Shown: positions 35,114 through 44,456, counted from the first letter of the stretch. The stretch is DNA of 64,000 nucleotides from Alphaproteobacteria bacterium 33-17 (GCA_001897445.1 MKSX01000021.1:1-64000); one strand, 5' to 3'. Translations and numbers: made by a program. The notes: a model not told the origin generated them from the sequence alone.

Positions 35114-35926
35114 ATGAATATTAAAAAATATAGTTTTACAGAGTTCTCCCGTGATAGCGCTATTAACCAGCAGGTTTTGTCAGAAGCAGAGTTTGAGAAA
35201 AGAATCAAAGTTTTTAATGAGATTTTTACTGGTAATCCATCTGATGATGAAATTCAGGTAGATGAGCAGCCACAACAAAATTATGAAGTTCAGGATTTTC
35301 AAAGTGAAACTAAAGATAATGCTCCAGAAACAATAGGAGCAGCAATTGATATTGTTAGTATTTTAGAAAAAAAGAAAGAGGAAGAAAAGCCCTTTGTAGC
35401 CGCTAAGACATATGAAGAAGGTTTGAGGGATGGTTATGAAAATGCCAGAAAAGAACTAAACCAGCTTCAAATAGATCTAACAAACGAACAAAATACTGTT
35501 ATCAATATGTTAATGCAGAAGTTGAACTATCTTGGTGGAGAGCTTGTTGAAAAAGTGTCCAAAGATTTAGCATTAGAAATGACAGAACTTACAGTAGAAG
35601 TTGCAAGCAAAATTGCGGCTTCAGTTCTTAAGAAAGATTATATAGAGATTATAAGAGAAGAAATAGAAAATGTTTTATCGAAACTTATAACATCGCAAAA
35701 TGTAACCGTAGAGCTAAACCCGCAAACATCTATTAAAATGCGTCCATTACTGATGTCAGAATATGATAATCAGTCTTTTAAAATGGAAATTGTTGATAAT
35801 AATGATCTTGAGGTTTATGATTGTAAAGTTTCTTGGATTGACGGTGCATTTGAATTTGTTAAAAAGAACCGTGAGCAAATAATTAAAGATATACTCAAGC
35901 AATTTGTGTCTAGAGCTAAAAAATGA
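35114..35926 (+). CDS. fliH: Flagellar export ATPase regulator FliH
   Basis: FliH holds the export ATPase FliI at the base of the flagellum. The 270-residue protein has a low-conservation acidic N-terminal half, the EGLRDGYENARKEL coiled-coil start at about 106, and a C-terminal domain (LTVEVASKIAASVLKKDY, FKMEIVDNNDLEVYDCKVSW) like the V-ATPase E-subunit-related end of FliH/FlbE. GGGGA precedes the start. Its end overlaps divK by four bases. The fliN and fliI genes do not follow. Confidence 0.8.
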   Translation: MNIKKYSFTEFSRDSAINQQVLSEAEFEKRIKVFNEIFTGNPSDDEIQVDEQPQQNYEVQDFQSETKDNAPETIGAAIDIVSILEKKKEEEKPFVAAKTYEEGLRDGYENARKELNQLQIDLTNEQNTVINMLMQKLNYLGGELVEKVSKDLALEMTELTVEVASKIAASVLKKDYIEIIREEIENVLSKLITSQNVTVELNPQTSIKMRPLLMSEYDNQSFKMEIVDNNDLEVYDCKVSWIDGAFEFVKKNREQIIKDILKQFVSRAKK

Positions 35927-36291
35927 AAAAGATTTTGATTGTTGAAGATAACGTTTTAAATTTAAAGCTTTTCGTAGATGTTTTAAAAGCAAATAACTTT
36001 GAGGTTATTCCTACATCCGATGGGTTTCAGGCGGTAAATTTGGTTGAAGAAAACATGCCTGATATTATTTTAATGGATATTCAGCTTCAGGGAATAACTG
36101 GAATAGATATTATTAAACAAATTAAATCTGTAGATAAATTCAGGCACATTCCAATTATAGCAATAACTGCATTTGCTGCTGCAAATGATGAAGCTAAAAT
36201 TAGGGATTCAGGCTGTAACGATTTCATGGCAAAGCCTTTTAGCATAACAGATTTAGTTAAAAAAATTCAGCAAACACTAGAGGTTTCATAA
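35923..36291 (+). CDS. divK: Single-domain response regulator DivK
   Basis: A 122-residue receiver domain with acidic pocket E8-D9, phospho-acceptor D52, T82 and K104 (MAKPFS). It is near-typical for alphaproteobacterial DivK (ILIVEDNVLNLKLFVDVL, DIQLQGITGIDI), which links the histidine kinases PleC/DivJ to CckA-CtrA cell-cycle control. It lies directly upstream of pleD, as in Caulobacter, but here it is joined to a flagellar operon by a four-base overlap with fliH. Confidence 0.9.
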   Translation: MKKILIVEDNVLNLKLFVDVLKANNFEVIPTSDGFQAVNLVEENMPDIILMDIQLQGITGIDIIKQIKSVDKFRHIPIIAITAFAAANDEAKIRDSGCNDFMAKPFSITDLVKKIQQTLEVS

Positions 36292-37661
36292 TGAGCGGCA
36301 GAGTTTTAGTAGTAGACGACCTTATACCAAATATAAAGTTACTTGAGGCTAAACTGAATGCTGAATATTACGTAGTTTCCACTGCTAAAAGCGGTAAAGA
36401 AGCTTTAGATTTTTTAGAAAATAATCAGGTTGATATTATCCTTTTGGATGTAATGATGCCTGAAATGGATGGTTTTGAGGTTTGTAAGCTGATTAAAACC
36501 AATCCCAAAACATCACATATACCTGTTATTATGGTAACAGCTCTTAGTGAGGTTGAGGATAGGGTTACAGGGCTTAAATCAGGTGCTGATGATTTTTTAA
36601 CCAAGCCAATCAATGACGTTATTTTAATGGCAAGACTTAAGTCATTACTAAGACTTAAATCTATTATAGATGAGATAAGAATCAGAAGTGAGTCATTAAA
36701 TCAGCTTGGTGTCGATCAAAATTTAGTGAAGCTAGATTTTAATTGCTTAAATGGTGCAAGGGTATTACTGGTTGATGATGATGTTGCACAGCGTAATAAT
36801 GTTGCTAAAAACTTAAGTGAACAAAAAGCTATAGTTAACTGTTTGGATGATGAGCCTCAGGTTATTGAAGAGCTTAAGAAAACCCCATACGATGTAATTA
36901 TGATAAGCAGTCAGCTTTTAAAAATAGATAGTTTAAGGCTTTGTTCGCATATCCGTAGTATGAAAGAATTCAGGCATATTCCGATTTTACTGTTAGTAGA
37001 GGAAGATGAAGCGACAACCCTTGCTAAGGGCTTAGAGATTGGCGCAAATGATTATTTAGTTACCCCAATCGATATAACAGAGCTTATAACCAGAACCAAC
37101 ACCCAGGTTAAGAAAAAGCGCTATCAGGATGAACTAGTTGCAACAATGCAGGATAATGCAACAGCAGCTGTAAAAGACGCTTTAACAGGTATATTTAACA
37201 GACGCTACTTTGATATTCACGTGCGAAAAATATTTGATACATCCCTAGCTGCCAATAATCCATTAGTACTGGGTGTTTGTGATATAGACTTCTTTAAAAA
37301 GGTAAATGATACATATGGTCACGTAGCTGGTGATGAGGTAATTAAAGCATTTGCGAAAGTTATTTCTGAAACAATAAGGCTTACAGATTTAGTTGCACGC
37401 TTTGGTGGGGAGGAATTTGTATTTGTCTTGCCTCTTACTACTCTTCAGGATGCAATTGTTGTTGCAGAGCGTATAAGGATGAAAGTTGAGGAATTAGATG
37501 TAGTTTCCCCAGTTGATCAAAGAACAATAGAAGTTACAGCAAGTATTGGTATTACAATTATTCACCCTACTGACACACTTCAGTCAATGTTAGATAGAGC
37601 AGACCAGGCACTTTACAGAGCTAAACAATCTGGTCGTAACAGAGTGGAATTTAATGAGTAG
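36291..37661 (+). CDS. pleD: Response regulator-diguanylate cyclase PleD
   Basis: PleD makes cyclic di-GMP when phosphorylated and in Caulobacter drives the motile-to-sessile switch. The 456-residue protein has two receiver domains (about 1-125, with acceptor aspartate in ILLDVMMPEMDG, and about 150-275, where the acceptor region reads MISSQLL and is degenerate) and a GGDEF domain from about 295. The active site is GGEEF (372-376), and the RLTD inhibitory I-site (363-366) lies five residues before it, so product inhibition is expected. It shares one base with the divK stop. Confidence 0.95.
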   Translation: MSGRVLVVDDLIPNIKLLEAKLNAEYYVVSTAKSGKEALDFLENNQVDIILLDVMMPEMDGFEVCKLIKTNPKTSHIPVIMVTALSEVEDRVTGLKSGADDFLTKPINDVILMARLKSLLRLKSIIDEIRIRSESLNQLGVDQNLVKLDFNCLNGARVLLVDDDVAQRNNVAKNLSEQKAIVNCLDDEPQVIEELKKTPYDVIMISSQLLKIDSLRLCSHIRSMKEFRHIPILLLVEEDEATTLAKGLEIGANDYLVTPIDITELITRTNTQVKKKRYQDELVATMQDNATAAVKDALTGIFNRRYFDIHVRKIFDTSLAANNPLVLGVCDIDFFKKVNDTYGHVAGDEVIKAFAKVISETIRLTDLVARFGGEEFVFVLPLTTLQDAIVVAERIRMKVEELDVVSPVDQRTIEVTASIGITIIHPTDTLQSMLDRADQALYRAKQSGRNRVEFNE

Positions 37662-37688
37662 TTTTTAATTTGCTAATAACAAGTTTTG

Positions 37689-39086
37689 CTACTTCTTCAC
37701 TGAAATATCTTTACTTGAACTGTTAGGCTTATTATAAGCTGTTTCAGTATTTGACGCATTGGAAATAGCTGTAGGAGAACTTTCTTTAACTTTTTTTGTC
37801 CATTCCACATCTTTTGGAGAAATACTGTCTCTAAATTCAACTGCAAAACTTTCACTACCAATATTCCATCTCTGTTTTAAATGATGTTTTCTAATCTCCT
37901 CGTAGGGTCTAGCTTTCCCATCTGCATCATAATACATGGGAAGATATTGCTTTAAGTCATTTTGAAAAATATTTTGAATTTCAGTTATAGCATCAGAATT
38001 ATTATTATCATGAATTTCAGATGCCAATTTCTTTATCAAGATAGCTTGCTCTGGTGTTTTTAAAATTTCTACAATAGCTTTAATAAAGTTAATGCCATAA
38101 ATAGCACAATTCTGGTCTTCGCTTGCTTCTGACATATCTTGAAGGGCATGTGATGCATCCAAGATCTTAATGTCATTGTTAACAAATAAGTCAATTGATC
38201 CAGCACCTAGCTTATATTGAGCAAAAAGTTGTTTTTCTTTAAATTCTGTAGGGCATATCTCAAATTTATCAGTAATTTTTAAAATTTCTGTATTATTTTC
38301 GTTTGATATAATTTGTGGTTCTGCATTTGCTATATTCGTTAAATGAAATTTTTGCTCTAATGCGCTTAAGTTTTCTTTATTTGCGTATATAGGATAAGTA
38401 TTTACTCCGCGTTTATTAAGTTTGTCGCAAATTGATTGATTGTATGAAAGAGTTTGAATATTCGTATTAATTAATATTGTTAATAATATTTTTTTTGAAT
38501 CTGAATCTAAAATACTTATTAATGTAACTGCATGACCATTTTCCCAATTAGGACTAATTACAAATTTTATATTACCGTCTTTTAATACGTTGTGCTTCTT
38601 TCTAGCTGATTCAAAAGGTATATTAAAACTATGAAGTTTTCTTGAAATATCAACTATGTATTTAGGATTACTTATCTCAATGCCATAATTATTGGCCTCT
38701 TCAGAGATAATATTAAAAACTGTATTTAAACTATTATTCATTGTGCCTTTCTTATAATAATCATCTGTTTCAATTTCATCCCTATAAGGAAAGTACATCC
38801 AGGCTTGTTCACTTTTATAAATTGTAAGTTCATGATAATCCGTGTGGTTTTTCATGTCTTTATTCATATTTTCTGTAAACTTAATAAGTTCTGGTCTATA
38901 TTCTAAGAATTCTACTGCATCATCACTTCTACTTAAATATAGTCCAATTTCAGGCACTGAAAGTAATTCTCTTGTTAAATCATAGTCTGTTAAAATGCTT
39001 TTTAAAGATAAGTTTTTTGATCTTTTAAATTCTTTTATAGCTGAAATAAACTGTTGTTTTGTAATGTTTGTACGATTTTTAGACAT
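37689..39086 (-). CDS. Unknown protein with Ulp1/YopJ-like cysteine peptidase pattern
   Basis: A 465-residue protein of no family that I can name with certainty. Residues 170-340 show an order typical of clan CE peptidases: WENGHAVTLISI with H185, a beta strand ending LINTN (N207) about 22 residues on, then EDQNCAIYGINF with Q325 and C327. The N-terminal part is helical, and the C-terminal tail is Ser/Asn/Lys-rich and probably disordered. Such enzymes remove ubiquitin or SUMO or acetylate host proteins when secreted. The assignment is inference from motif spacing. It lies 34 bases after the gene at 39121, with which it may be cotranscribed. Confidence 0.6.
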   Translation of the reverse strand: MSKNRTNITKQQFISAIKEFKRSKNLSLKSILTDYDLTRELLSVPEIGLYLSRSDDAVEFLEYRPELIKFTENMNKDMKNHTDYHELTIYKSEQAWMYFPYRDEIETDDYYKKGTMNNSLNTVFNIISEEANNYGIEISNPKYIVDISRKLHSFNIPFESARKKHNVLKDGNIKFVISPNWENGHAVTLISILDSDSKKILLTILINTNIQTLSYNQSICDKLNKRGVNTYPIYANKENLSALEQKFHLTNIANAEPQIISNENNTEILKITDKFEICPTEFKEKQLFAQYKLGAGSIDLFVNNDIKILDASHALQDMSEASEDQNCAIYGINFIKAIVEILKTPEQAILIKKLASEIHDNNNSDAITEIQNIFQNDLKQYLPMYYDADGKARPYEEIRKHHLKQRWNIGSESFAVEFRDSISPKDVEWTKKVKESSPTAISNASNTETAYNKPNSSSKDISVKK

Positions 39087-39120
39087 TAAATCTCCATAGT
39101 AATTTATTTATTATTTTATA

Positions 39121-40833
39121 CTAATGACCAAAATTTGATAAATAAGTAAATCTATTACTATTTGGTTTTTTAAGCTCTTCTTGCCAGGTTATTTTTTTTG
39201 GTTTTTCAAAAGGTCTATGATACTTTATAATTTCTAGTGCTTCTCTATCCTGTTTAAAAAATTGCAATTTGTCTGTAAAATCAAGAAGTTCTAATCTTTT
39301 GATTTGTTCGGTAAATATAAAGTAACCTAAGCTATTAGATTTATCTGTGCCTACTATACTTGATCTGAAAAGTTCAAAAGTTTCAAAGTTAGTTAGATCT
39401 AAATTATATGATGCTATGTTTAAAATTAAATCAGCTTTATACTCATCGTTTTTTAAGTGATCATCTTTAGTCTTTAGTGATTCTGAAATTTTAATATTTA
39501 AAAATTCCATAAGCAAATTTGCATGTTGCTTACACTTCACAGGCTGAATATTACAAATCATATTAAATAAACTAATAAAGTGCGTATAAAAGTATTTTTT
39601 GCTTTTATGAAGTTCAGCGGGTATTTCATCAGATAATTTTTCAAACAGTTCAAAAAATATATTATTATATGTAATAGATTTGCTGCTAATAGAATTTTGA
39701 TATAGCTCACATAAATATACAATGAATATATCAGGACTTTCTGTTAACAACAAAAAGTCATTAATCATTTCCATATATTCGCTAAATTTGTTTCTCATTG
39801 AAGTATTTTCATAAACTTCATATACATTAGGTAGATTTTTTAATAATTTAAAAATTAAATGTTCTGACAATATAGATTTTGCGTTGTCATCATTTTCATT
39901 AAGTATATCTCTTGCTTTTCCATAGTCAGAGGCGTCTAGTGCATTCTTAAACTTTAGCTTTATAAGGTCTTTAGGAGATAAATTGCTAAAACCCATAAGT
40001 TTTAAAATAGGTTCTAATTCAATGTTATGATTTATAAAGGCATTAAAGAATTTTGTCTTATGGCTCTTATATATATGTTTAAAGACTAATTTTAAAATCT
40101 GGATATTTGCATTATTATTTTTTTGTACGGTTTTGCTTAAGTGCTGCAATAATGAATCAGCATTATAATCTTTTTGTTGTGTGAAATTAGGATATGATTC
40201 TACCATAATTTGGAAAAAATCTTCATTAATTATAATATCCCCAAAACTTTTACCCTCATATTCAGGTATCGGTATATTTGAAGGTATGAGTAATTTAAAA
40301 ATATCTTCCCATGATCTAAACTTTATCTCGTCTAAAAACTTTTTCTTAAATTCATGAGACTTAACAAATTTTTCAAATCCCCATTTTTGGTATATTGTAT
40401 AATGTTCTGTTTTTATAAAACCAATATGTTCAGAGTACTGAACCTTAGATTTTTCTAATAAATCAAGTAAACTGCTACCTTTATTATCTTTCTGATTAAA
40501 CAAAGATACGCCACAAGTTTTAGATATGAGTCTAAAATTATCAAGACTTTCTATATATTTCAATAAGCTAATTTGCTTATTAGTAGGCTCTAGGTCATCT
40601 TCATCATCGGAATCTAAAGTGGTTTCAAACTTAATTTTAAAAGGTGCTGGTTTAGCGGATTTATTATCACGCTCTCTTTTTTTTGCAGCTTTATGCTGCT
40701 CAATTTCTTCTGGGGTTAATGGAATTTCAATAATTTTTTGGAAAAAATCATTCCATGTAGACTTTTTAAGTTCTTCTAAATTTGTATCAGTAAATACTGA
40801 CTTGAGTAAGTTTTCATGGGAAAACAAAGACAT
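39121..40833 (-). CDS. Unknown helical protein (570 aa)
   Basis: I do not recognise this protein. It is helical throughout, has an acidic patch near residue 75-80 (DSDDEDDLEP), and two similar short segments (TWNDFFQKIIEIPLTPEE near 25 and SWEDIFKLLIPSNIPIPE near 175) that may mark an internal repeat. No signal peptide or membrane segment is visible. The start codon directly abuts the hairpin at 40834-40875. It is followed on the same strand by the cysteine-peptidase-like gene. Confidence 0.65.
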   Translation of the reverse strand: MSLFSHENLLKSVFTDTNLEELKKSTWNDFFQKIIEIPLTPEEIEQHKAAKKRERDNKSAKPAPFKIKFETTLDSDDEDDLEPTNKQISLLKYIESLDNFRLISKTCGVSLFNQKDNKGSSLLDLLEKSKVQYSEHIGFIKTEHYTIYQKWGFEKFVKSHEFKKKFLDEIKFRSWEDIFKLLIPSNIPIPEYEGKSFGDIIINEDFFQIMVESYPNFTQQKDYNADSLLQHLSKTVQKNNNANIQILKLVFKHIYKSHKTKFFNAFINHNIELEPILKLMGFSNLSPKDLIKLKFKNALDASDYGKARDILNENDDNAKSILSEHLIFKLLKNLPNVYEVYENTSMRNKFSEYMEMINDFLLLTESPDIFIVYLCELYQNSISSKSITYNNIFFELFEKLSDEIPAELHKSKKYFYTHFISLFNMICNIQPVKCKQHANLLMEFLNIKISESLKTKDDHLKNDEYKADLILNIASYNLDLTNFETFELFRSSIVGTDKSNSLGYFIFTEQIKRLELLDFTDKLQFFKQDREALEIIKYHRPFEKPKKITWQEELKKPNSNRFTYLSNFGH

Positions 40834-40875
40834 AAGACACCAATATATTAATATTTTGTTAATGATTGGTGTCTT
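40834..40875 (-). terminator. Perfect hairpin between tolB and the next gene
   Basis: AAGACACCAAT and ATTGGTGTCTT form a perfect 11-base stem with a 20-base A/T loop, 12 bases after tolB. On the transcribed strand there is no clean U-tract, and the stem ends one base-pair step from the next start codon, so it may end the tol operon, hide the next ribosome binding site, or both. Confidence 0.6.
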
Positions 40876-40887
40876 TATACAGCATTT

Positions 40888-42216
40888 TTAGTCAGATAGC
40901 AAGCCCGACCATGCAGGATCTGATGCATCTGTAGGTGTTACAATCTCTCTTTCATTATGTCCTGTCAGGTCAATCGAGTATAATCTTGAAGGTGCAGGCT
41001 TATTGGTTCCATAAGGTTTATCTTGTTTTGTATAGATAATAACTCTACCGTTTGGTGACCATGTAGGACCCTCAACTAAATAGCCTCTCGAAATAATACG
41101 TTCGCCTGAGCCATCAAGTTTCATAACGCCAATAGAGAACAGTCCGCTACCATCTGCCCATTTTGTAAATGCTACAAAGTCGCCACGTGGTGAAACAACA
41201 GGAGTTGCGTATCTGCCGTTACCAAAACTGATTCTTTGTGCTTCCCCGCCATATGCAGACATTTTGTAAAGCTGAGGTTTCCCGCTTCTATCAGAGTTAA
41301 AAATAATACTATTTCCATCAGGGGTAAAGCTTGGAGAAGTATTAATAGCATTGCCAGAGGTAAGCTGGTTCATTGTGCCTGAATCAAGCTCCATTCTATG
41401 AATATGTGTAACACCGTTTCTGGCAATGGACATTACCACACTTCTTCCGTCAGGTGAAAATCTAGGAGCAAATGACATACCTGGGAAATTACCAAGTAAT
41501 CTTTCTCTACCTGTTTCAATATCACGAATGTAGACTTTTGGAACTTTTCCAGCATATGACATATATAAAATTTGATGTGCCGCAGGTGAGAATCTTGGTG
41601 TTAAAGCCATGCTCTTACCATTAGTAAGGAACTTATGATTTGCACCGTCAAAATCCATAACTGCTAAACGCTTAACCCTGTTTTGAAAAGGACCACTTTC
41701 TGAAACATAAACTAACCTTGTATCAAAATACCCATCTTCACCAGTTAACTTTTTATAAATTTCATCGGCAATCATATGTGATATTCTGCGCCAGTTAGCT
41801 TCTACTGTGCCATAAGCTCTACCTGCAATTTGTGTGCCTGCATATACATCCCAAAGCCTGAAATTTACTTCAAGTTCTTTACCACGAATATTGATTGCTC
41901 CCACTGATAAAGCAGTAGCTTTAATCTGACGCCATGAGGCAAAGTTTGGTGTAGAATTTTTACCATCTTTAATATCTTCAATAAATGCATCTGCCGAAAT
42001 AGGGCGGAAAAGTCCTGAACTTTCTAAATCATTTGCAATCACTTCTGCCATTTGTCTGCCGATAACTCTTTCGTGTGATGTATCAGCAGTAAAATCAGGA
42101 ATAGCTATCGGTATTGGATCAACAGTACCGCGGTTAATATCAATGCGGGTTATAGCAAAGCTGTTGAAGCTTGCAAAAACTATAGCTGAAAATACTACAT
42201 GTTTTAATTTAATCAT
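40888..42216 (-). CDS. tolB: Tol-Pal system beta-propeller protein TolB
   Basis: TolB is the periplasmic partner of Pal in the Tol-Pal system that constricts the outer membrane at division. The 442-residue protein starts with a signal peptide (cleavage probably after FNSFA), an N-terminal domain (about 22-170) and a six-bladed propeller with repeats such as TPRFSPAAHQILYMS, APRFSPDGRSVVMSI and GPTWSPNGRVIIYTK. It is the last gene of tolQRAB; no pal gene follows. Confidence 0.95.
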   Translation of the reverse strand: MIKLKHVVFSAIVFASFNSFAITRIDINRGTVDPIPIAIPDFTADTSHERVIGRQMAEVIANDLESSGLFRPISADAFIEDIKDGKNSTPNFASWRQIKATALSVGAINIRGKELEVNFRLWDVYAGTQIAGRAYGTVEANWRRISHMIADEIYKKLTGEDGYFDTRLVYVSESGPFQNRVKRLAVMDFDGANHKFLTNGKSMALTPRFSPAAHQILYMSYAGKVPKVYIRDIETGRERLLGNFPGMSFAPRFSPDGRSVVMSIARNGVTHIHRMELDSGTMNQLTSGNAINTSPSFTPDGNSIIFNSDRSGKPQLYKMSAYGGEAQRISFGNGRYATPVVSPRGDFVAFTKWADGSGLFSIGVMKLDGSGERIISRGYLVEGPTWSPNGRVIIYTKQDKPYGTNKPAPSRLYSIDLTGHNEREIVTPTDASDPAWSGLLSD

Positions 42217-42229
42217 ACTCCCTCTCTTT

Positions 42230-43171
42230 TTATCTTAAAACGTGATTTGGATCAAAGCTTAACTCTAACTCACGCCATGCATTATAATTATCTTGCGGCA
42301 AACCTTCTAGCGGGCTTGCTTTATAAACTGCTCTGATTGCACTTTCGTACATTGCCTGAAGTACAGGACCTCCAGCATTGTAAGCAGCAGAGTTTGAAGC
42401 TATAACATCAGTAACTGTTCCATCTGGTTTAATTGAAATTTGTAAAATTACGCGCATTTTTTCAATATCTTTACCGCCAGCAGGAATATTCCAGTTTTTT
42501 TCAATTTGTGAACGGATTGAGTCCTTAACATCCATTCCAAGCGGTTTTGAATCATCAAACTCGTTACTATCTGACTTATCATTCAAATCGTTAAGTAGGT
42601 CATCCATTTCATCGGTAACCTCTTTACTGATTTTTTTATCATGTTTTTTAGTTGTAGTAGAATCTTCTAGTGACTTAAGCAAAGAATCGAAATCTTCATC
42701 TTTTTTCTTTTTTTGCTCTTTTTTATCTTTTTTCTTCTTGTCGTCTTTCTTTTTAGTAGCTTCTTGCTTTTCTTTTTTCTGCTTTTCAGCTTCCACTTTT
42801 TCTTTCTTTTTCTTGTCGTCTTTCTTTATTTTTTCGCCAGTGTCTTTTTTCTTTTCTTGCTCAACCTGAGGCTTTTGCTCTTTTTTTACTTCTTTGTCGA
42901 TTTTTGCGTCTTTTTTAGCTACGTCTTTTTTAGCTTCATTTTTATCATGATCAGGGTCAGCGGCTTTTTTAACGTCTTTACGGGTTTCCGCAGTTCTTGC
43001 GTCTTTATTAATTTTCTTTTGTTTTACGTTTGTGGCTTTTGTTATTGGCATTATTTCGATGGAAATCGCTTGCTCTTCAGGGGCAGGACGCCATAATGAA
43101 GGAAGTCCAAGCACTAATATTAAAAATATTATGCTGTGTAAACATAATGAGTAATAAAAACCACGATTCAT
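42230..43171 (-). CDS. tolA: TolA/TonB-like energy-transducing protein
   Basis: A 313-residue protein with one N-terminal membrane anchor (about 5-25), a long Lys/Glu/Asp-rich helical stalk (about 45-190) and a C-terminal TolA/TonB-like domain (about 205-313; SIRSQIEKNWNIPAGGKDIE, QISIKPDGTVTDVIASNS). TolA spans the periplasm and connects TolQR to TolB/Pal. It is one base from tolR and 13 from tolB, the canonical order. Confidence 0.9.
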   Translation of the reverse strand: MNRGFYYSLCLHSIIFLILVLGLPSLWRPAPEEQAISIEIMPITKATNVKQKKINKDARTAETRKDVKKAADPDHDKNEAKKDVAKKDAKIDKEVKKEQKPQVEQEKKKDTGEKIKKDDKKKKEKVEAEKQKKEKQEATKKKDDKKKKDKKEQKKKKDEDFDSLLKSLEDSTTTKKHDKKISKEVTDEMDDLLNDLNDKSDSNEFDDSKPLGMDVKDSIRSQIEKNWNIPAGGKDIEKMRVILQISIKPDGTVTDVIASNSAAYNAGGPVLQAMYESAIRAVYKASPLEGLPQDNYNAWRELELSFDPNHVLR

Positions 43172-43172
43172 A

Positions 43173-43610
43173 TTACTTTGAATCCGCCGAAATTTGTGTA
43201 ATTAAAGCAACTTTTGTAAATCCTGCACTGTTAATATAGCTTAATGTAGACATTACTCTACCATAATCCACTTTCTTGTCAGCACGTACGAAAATACGGG
43301 TATCTTTCTTCTCTTTAGTAATAGCTAGTAATTTATTAATAAGGTCTTTATCTTCAACTTTTGTTTCCTGAACATAAATATCGCCATGATTGTCAACAGA
43401 AACTGAAAGAGGTTCATCATCACCAACAATTGGGGAGTCTGATGTTTCAGGTAGGTCAACGTTTACACCAGCAACAAGCATCGGTGAGGTTACCATGAAG
43501 ATGATAAGTAAAACCAGCATAACGTCTACGAATGGTGTAACGTTAATAGCGTTTACTATCTCGCCACGACGTTTACTGGTTTTTTTATTTACGCTTATAT
43601 CTGCACCCAT
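43173..43610 (-). CDS. tolR: Tol-Pal system protein TolR (ExbD-like)
   Basis: The 145-residue protein has a single N-terminal membrane segment (about 22-44) with the key aspartate in INVTPFVDVMLVLLIIFMVT, and a periplasmic domain ending VALITQIS. TolR and TolQ form the proton channel of the system. It starts two bases after tolQ. Confidence 0.95.
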   Translation of the reverse strand: MGADISVNKKTSKRRGEIVNAINVTPFVDVMLVLLIIFMVTSPMLVAGVNVDLPETSDSPIVGDDEPLSVSVDNHGDIYVQETKVEDKDLINKLLAITKEKKDTRIFVRADKKVDYGRVMSTLSYINSAGFTKVALITQISADSK

Positions 43611-43612
43611 AA

Positions 43613-44347
43613 TTATCTCTGATTATCAAGTTCACGTGATAGTAATGTTTCTAAATCGCTTGAGAAAATTTCCATTTTTTCACTAATGTTATTTAGTTTA
43701 GCATTAAGTAAGTTATAGAAAATTACAGCAGGAATAGCAGCAAATAAACCAATGGCTGTCGCAAGTAATGCTTCGGCAATACCAGGGGCTACAACTGCTA
43801 ATGTAGAGTTTTTAGAAGCAGCAATTGACTGGAATGAATGCATAATACCCCAAACAGTTCCAAAAAGTCCAATAAACGGCGCAGATGAACCAACTGTTGC
43901 AAGTACTTGAAGTTGTGAGGAAAGCTGAGCAACTTCTTTATTAATAGCATTATTCATTGATTGAGATAATCTTTCTTTGATTCCTCTTTTAACGCCATAA
44001 TCAGATACAACTGAAGGGTTTTTGCTCCATTCACTCATAGCAGCGCAGAAAACAACAGCAAGTGGATGAGAAGGGCGCGCTTTTAATTTTTCGTAAAGCT
44101 GATCTAATACCTGACCAGACCAGAACTTCTTTTCAAAACTTTCTGATTTAATTGAAATTGCCTTATATTTCATCCATTTTTCAAACACTATAGCCCAGCA
44201 CCAAACAGAAGATACAATAAGCATAAGCATAACCATTTGAACTACAAAGTCAGCTTTTGTAATAAGTGAAAATAAAGACATATCAACCTGGGCAACTGTG
44301 CCAGCGATTTCAGCAGCGTGTACTGCAGGAGAATTTAAGCCTTCCAT
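43613..44347 (-). CDS. tolQ: Tol-Pal system proton channel TolQ
   Basis: The 244-residue protein has three membrane segments (about 28-48, 145-165 and 178-200) with the conserved APFIGLFGTVWGIMHSFQSI and PGIAEALLATAIGLFAAIPA blocks of the TolQ/ExbB/MotA family. It opens the tolQRAB operon. Confidence 0.95.
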   Translation of the reverse strand: MEGLNSPAVHAAEIAGTVAQVDMSLFSLITKADFVVQMVMLMLIVSSVWCWAIVFEKWMKYKAISIKSESFEKKFWSGQVLDQLYEKLKARPSHPLAVVFCAAMSEWSKNPSVVSDYGVKRGIKERLSQSMNNAINKEVAQLSSQLQVLATVGSSAPFIGLFGTVWGIMHSFQSIAASKNSTLAVVAPGIAEALLATAIGLFAAIPAVIFYNLLNAKLNNISEKMEIFSSDLETLLSRELDNQR

Positions 44348-44456
44348 AGAAACTACCTAAAAAATATTAAATTTTGCTATTAAACAATAACTTATACTAA
44401 GTTTAAATGCAATCATTTCATATATTGAAATGTATAATTTTAAATATTGGGAGCGT

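Noticed and set aside
42713-43096. Plus-strand frame rich in Phe/Leu
   Set aside because: It is antisense to the Lys/Glu-rich stalk of tolA and has no family features.
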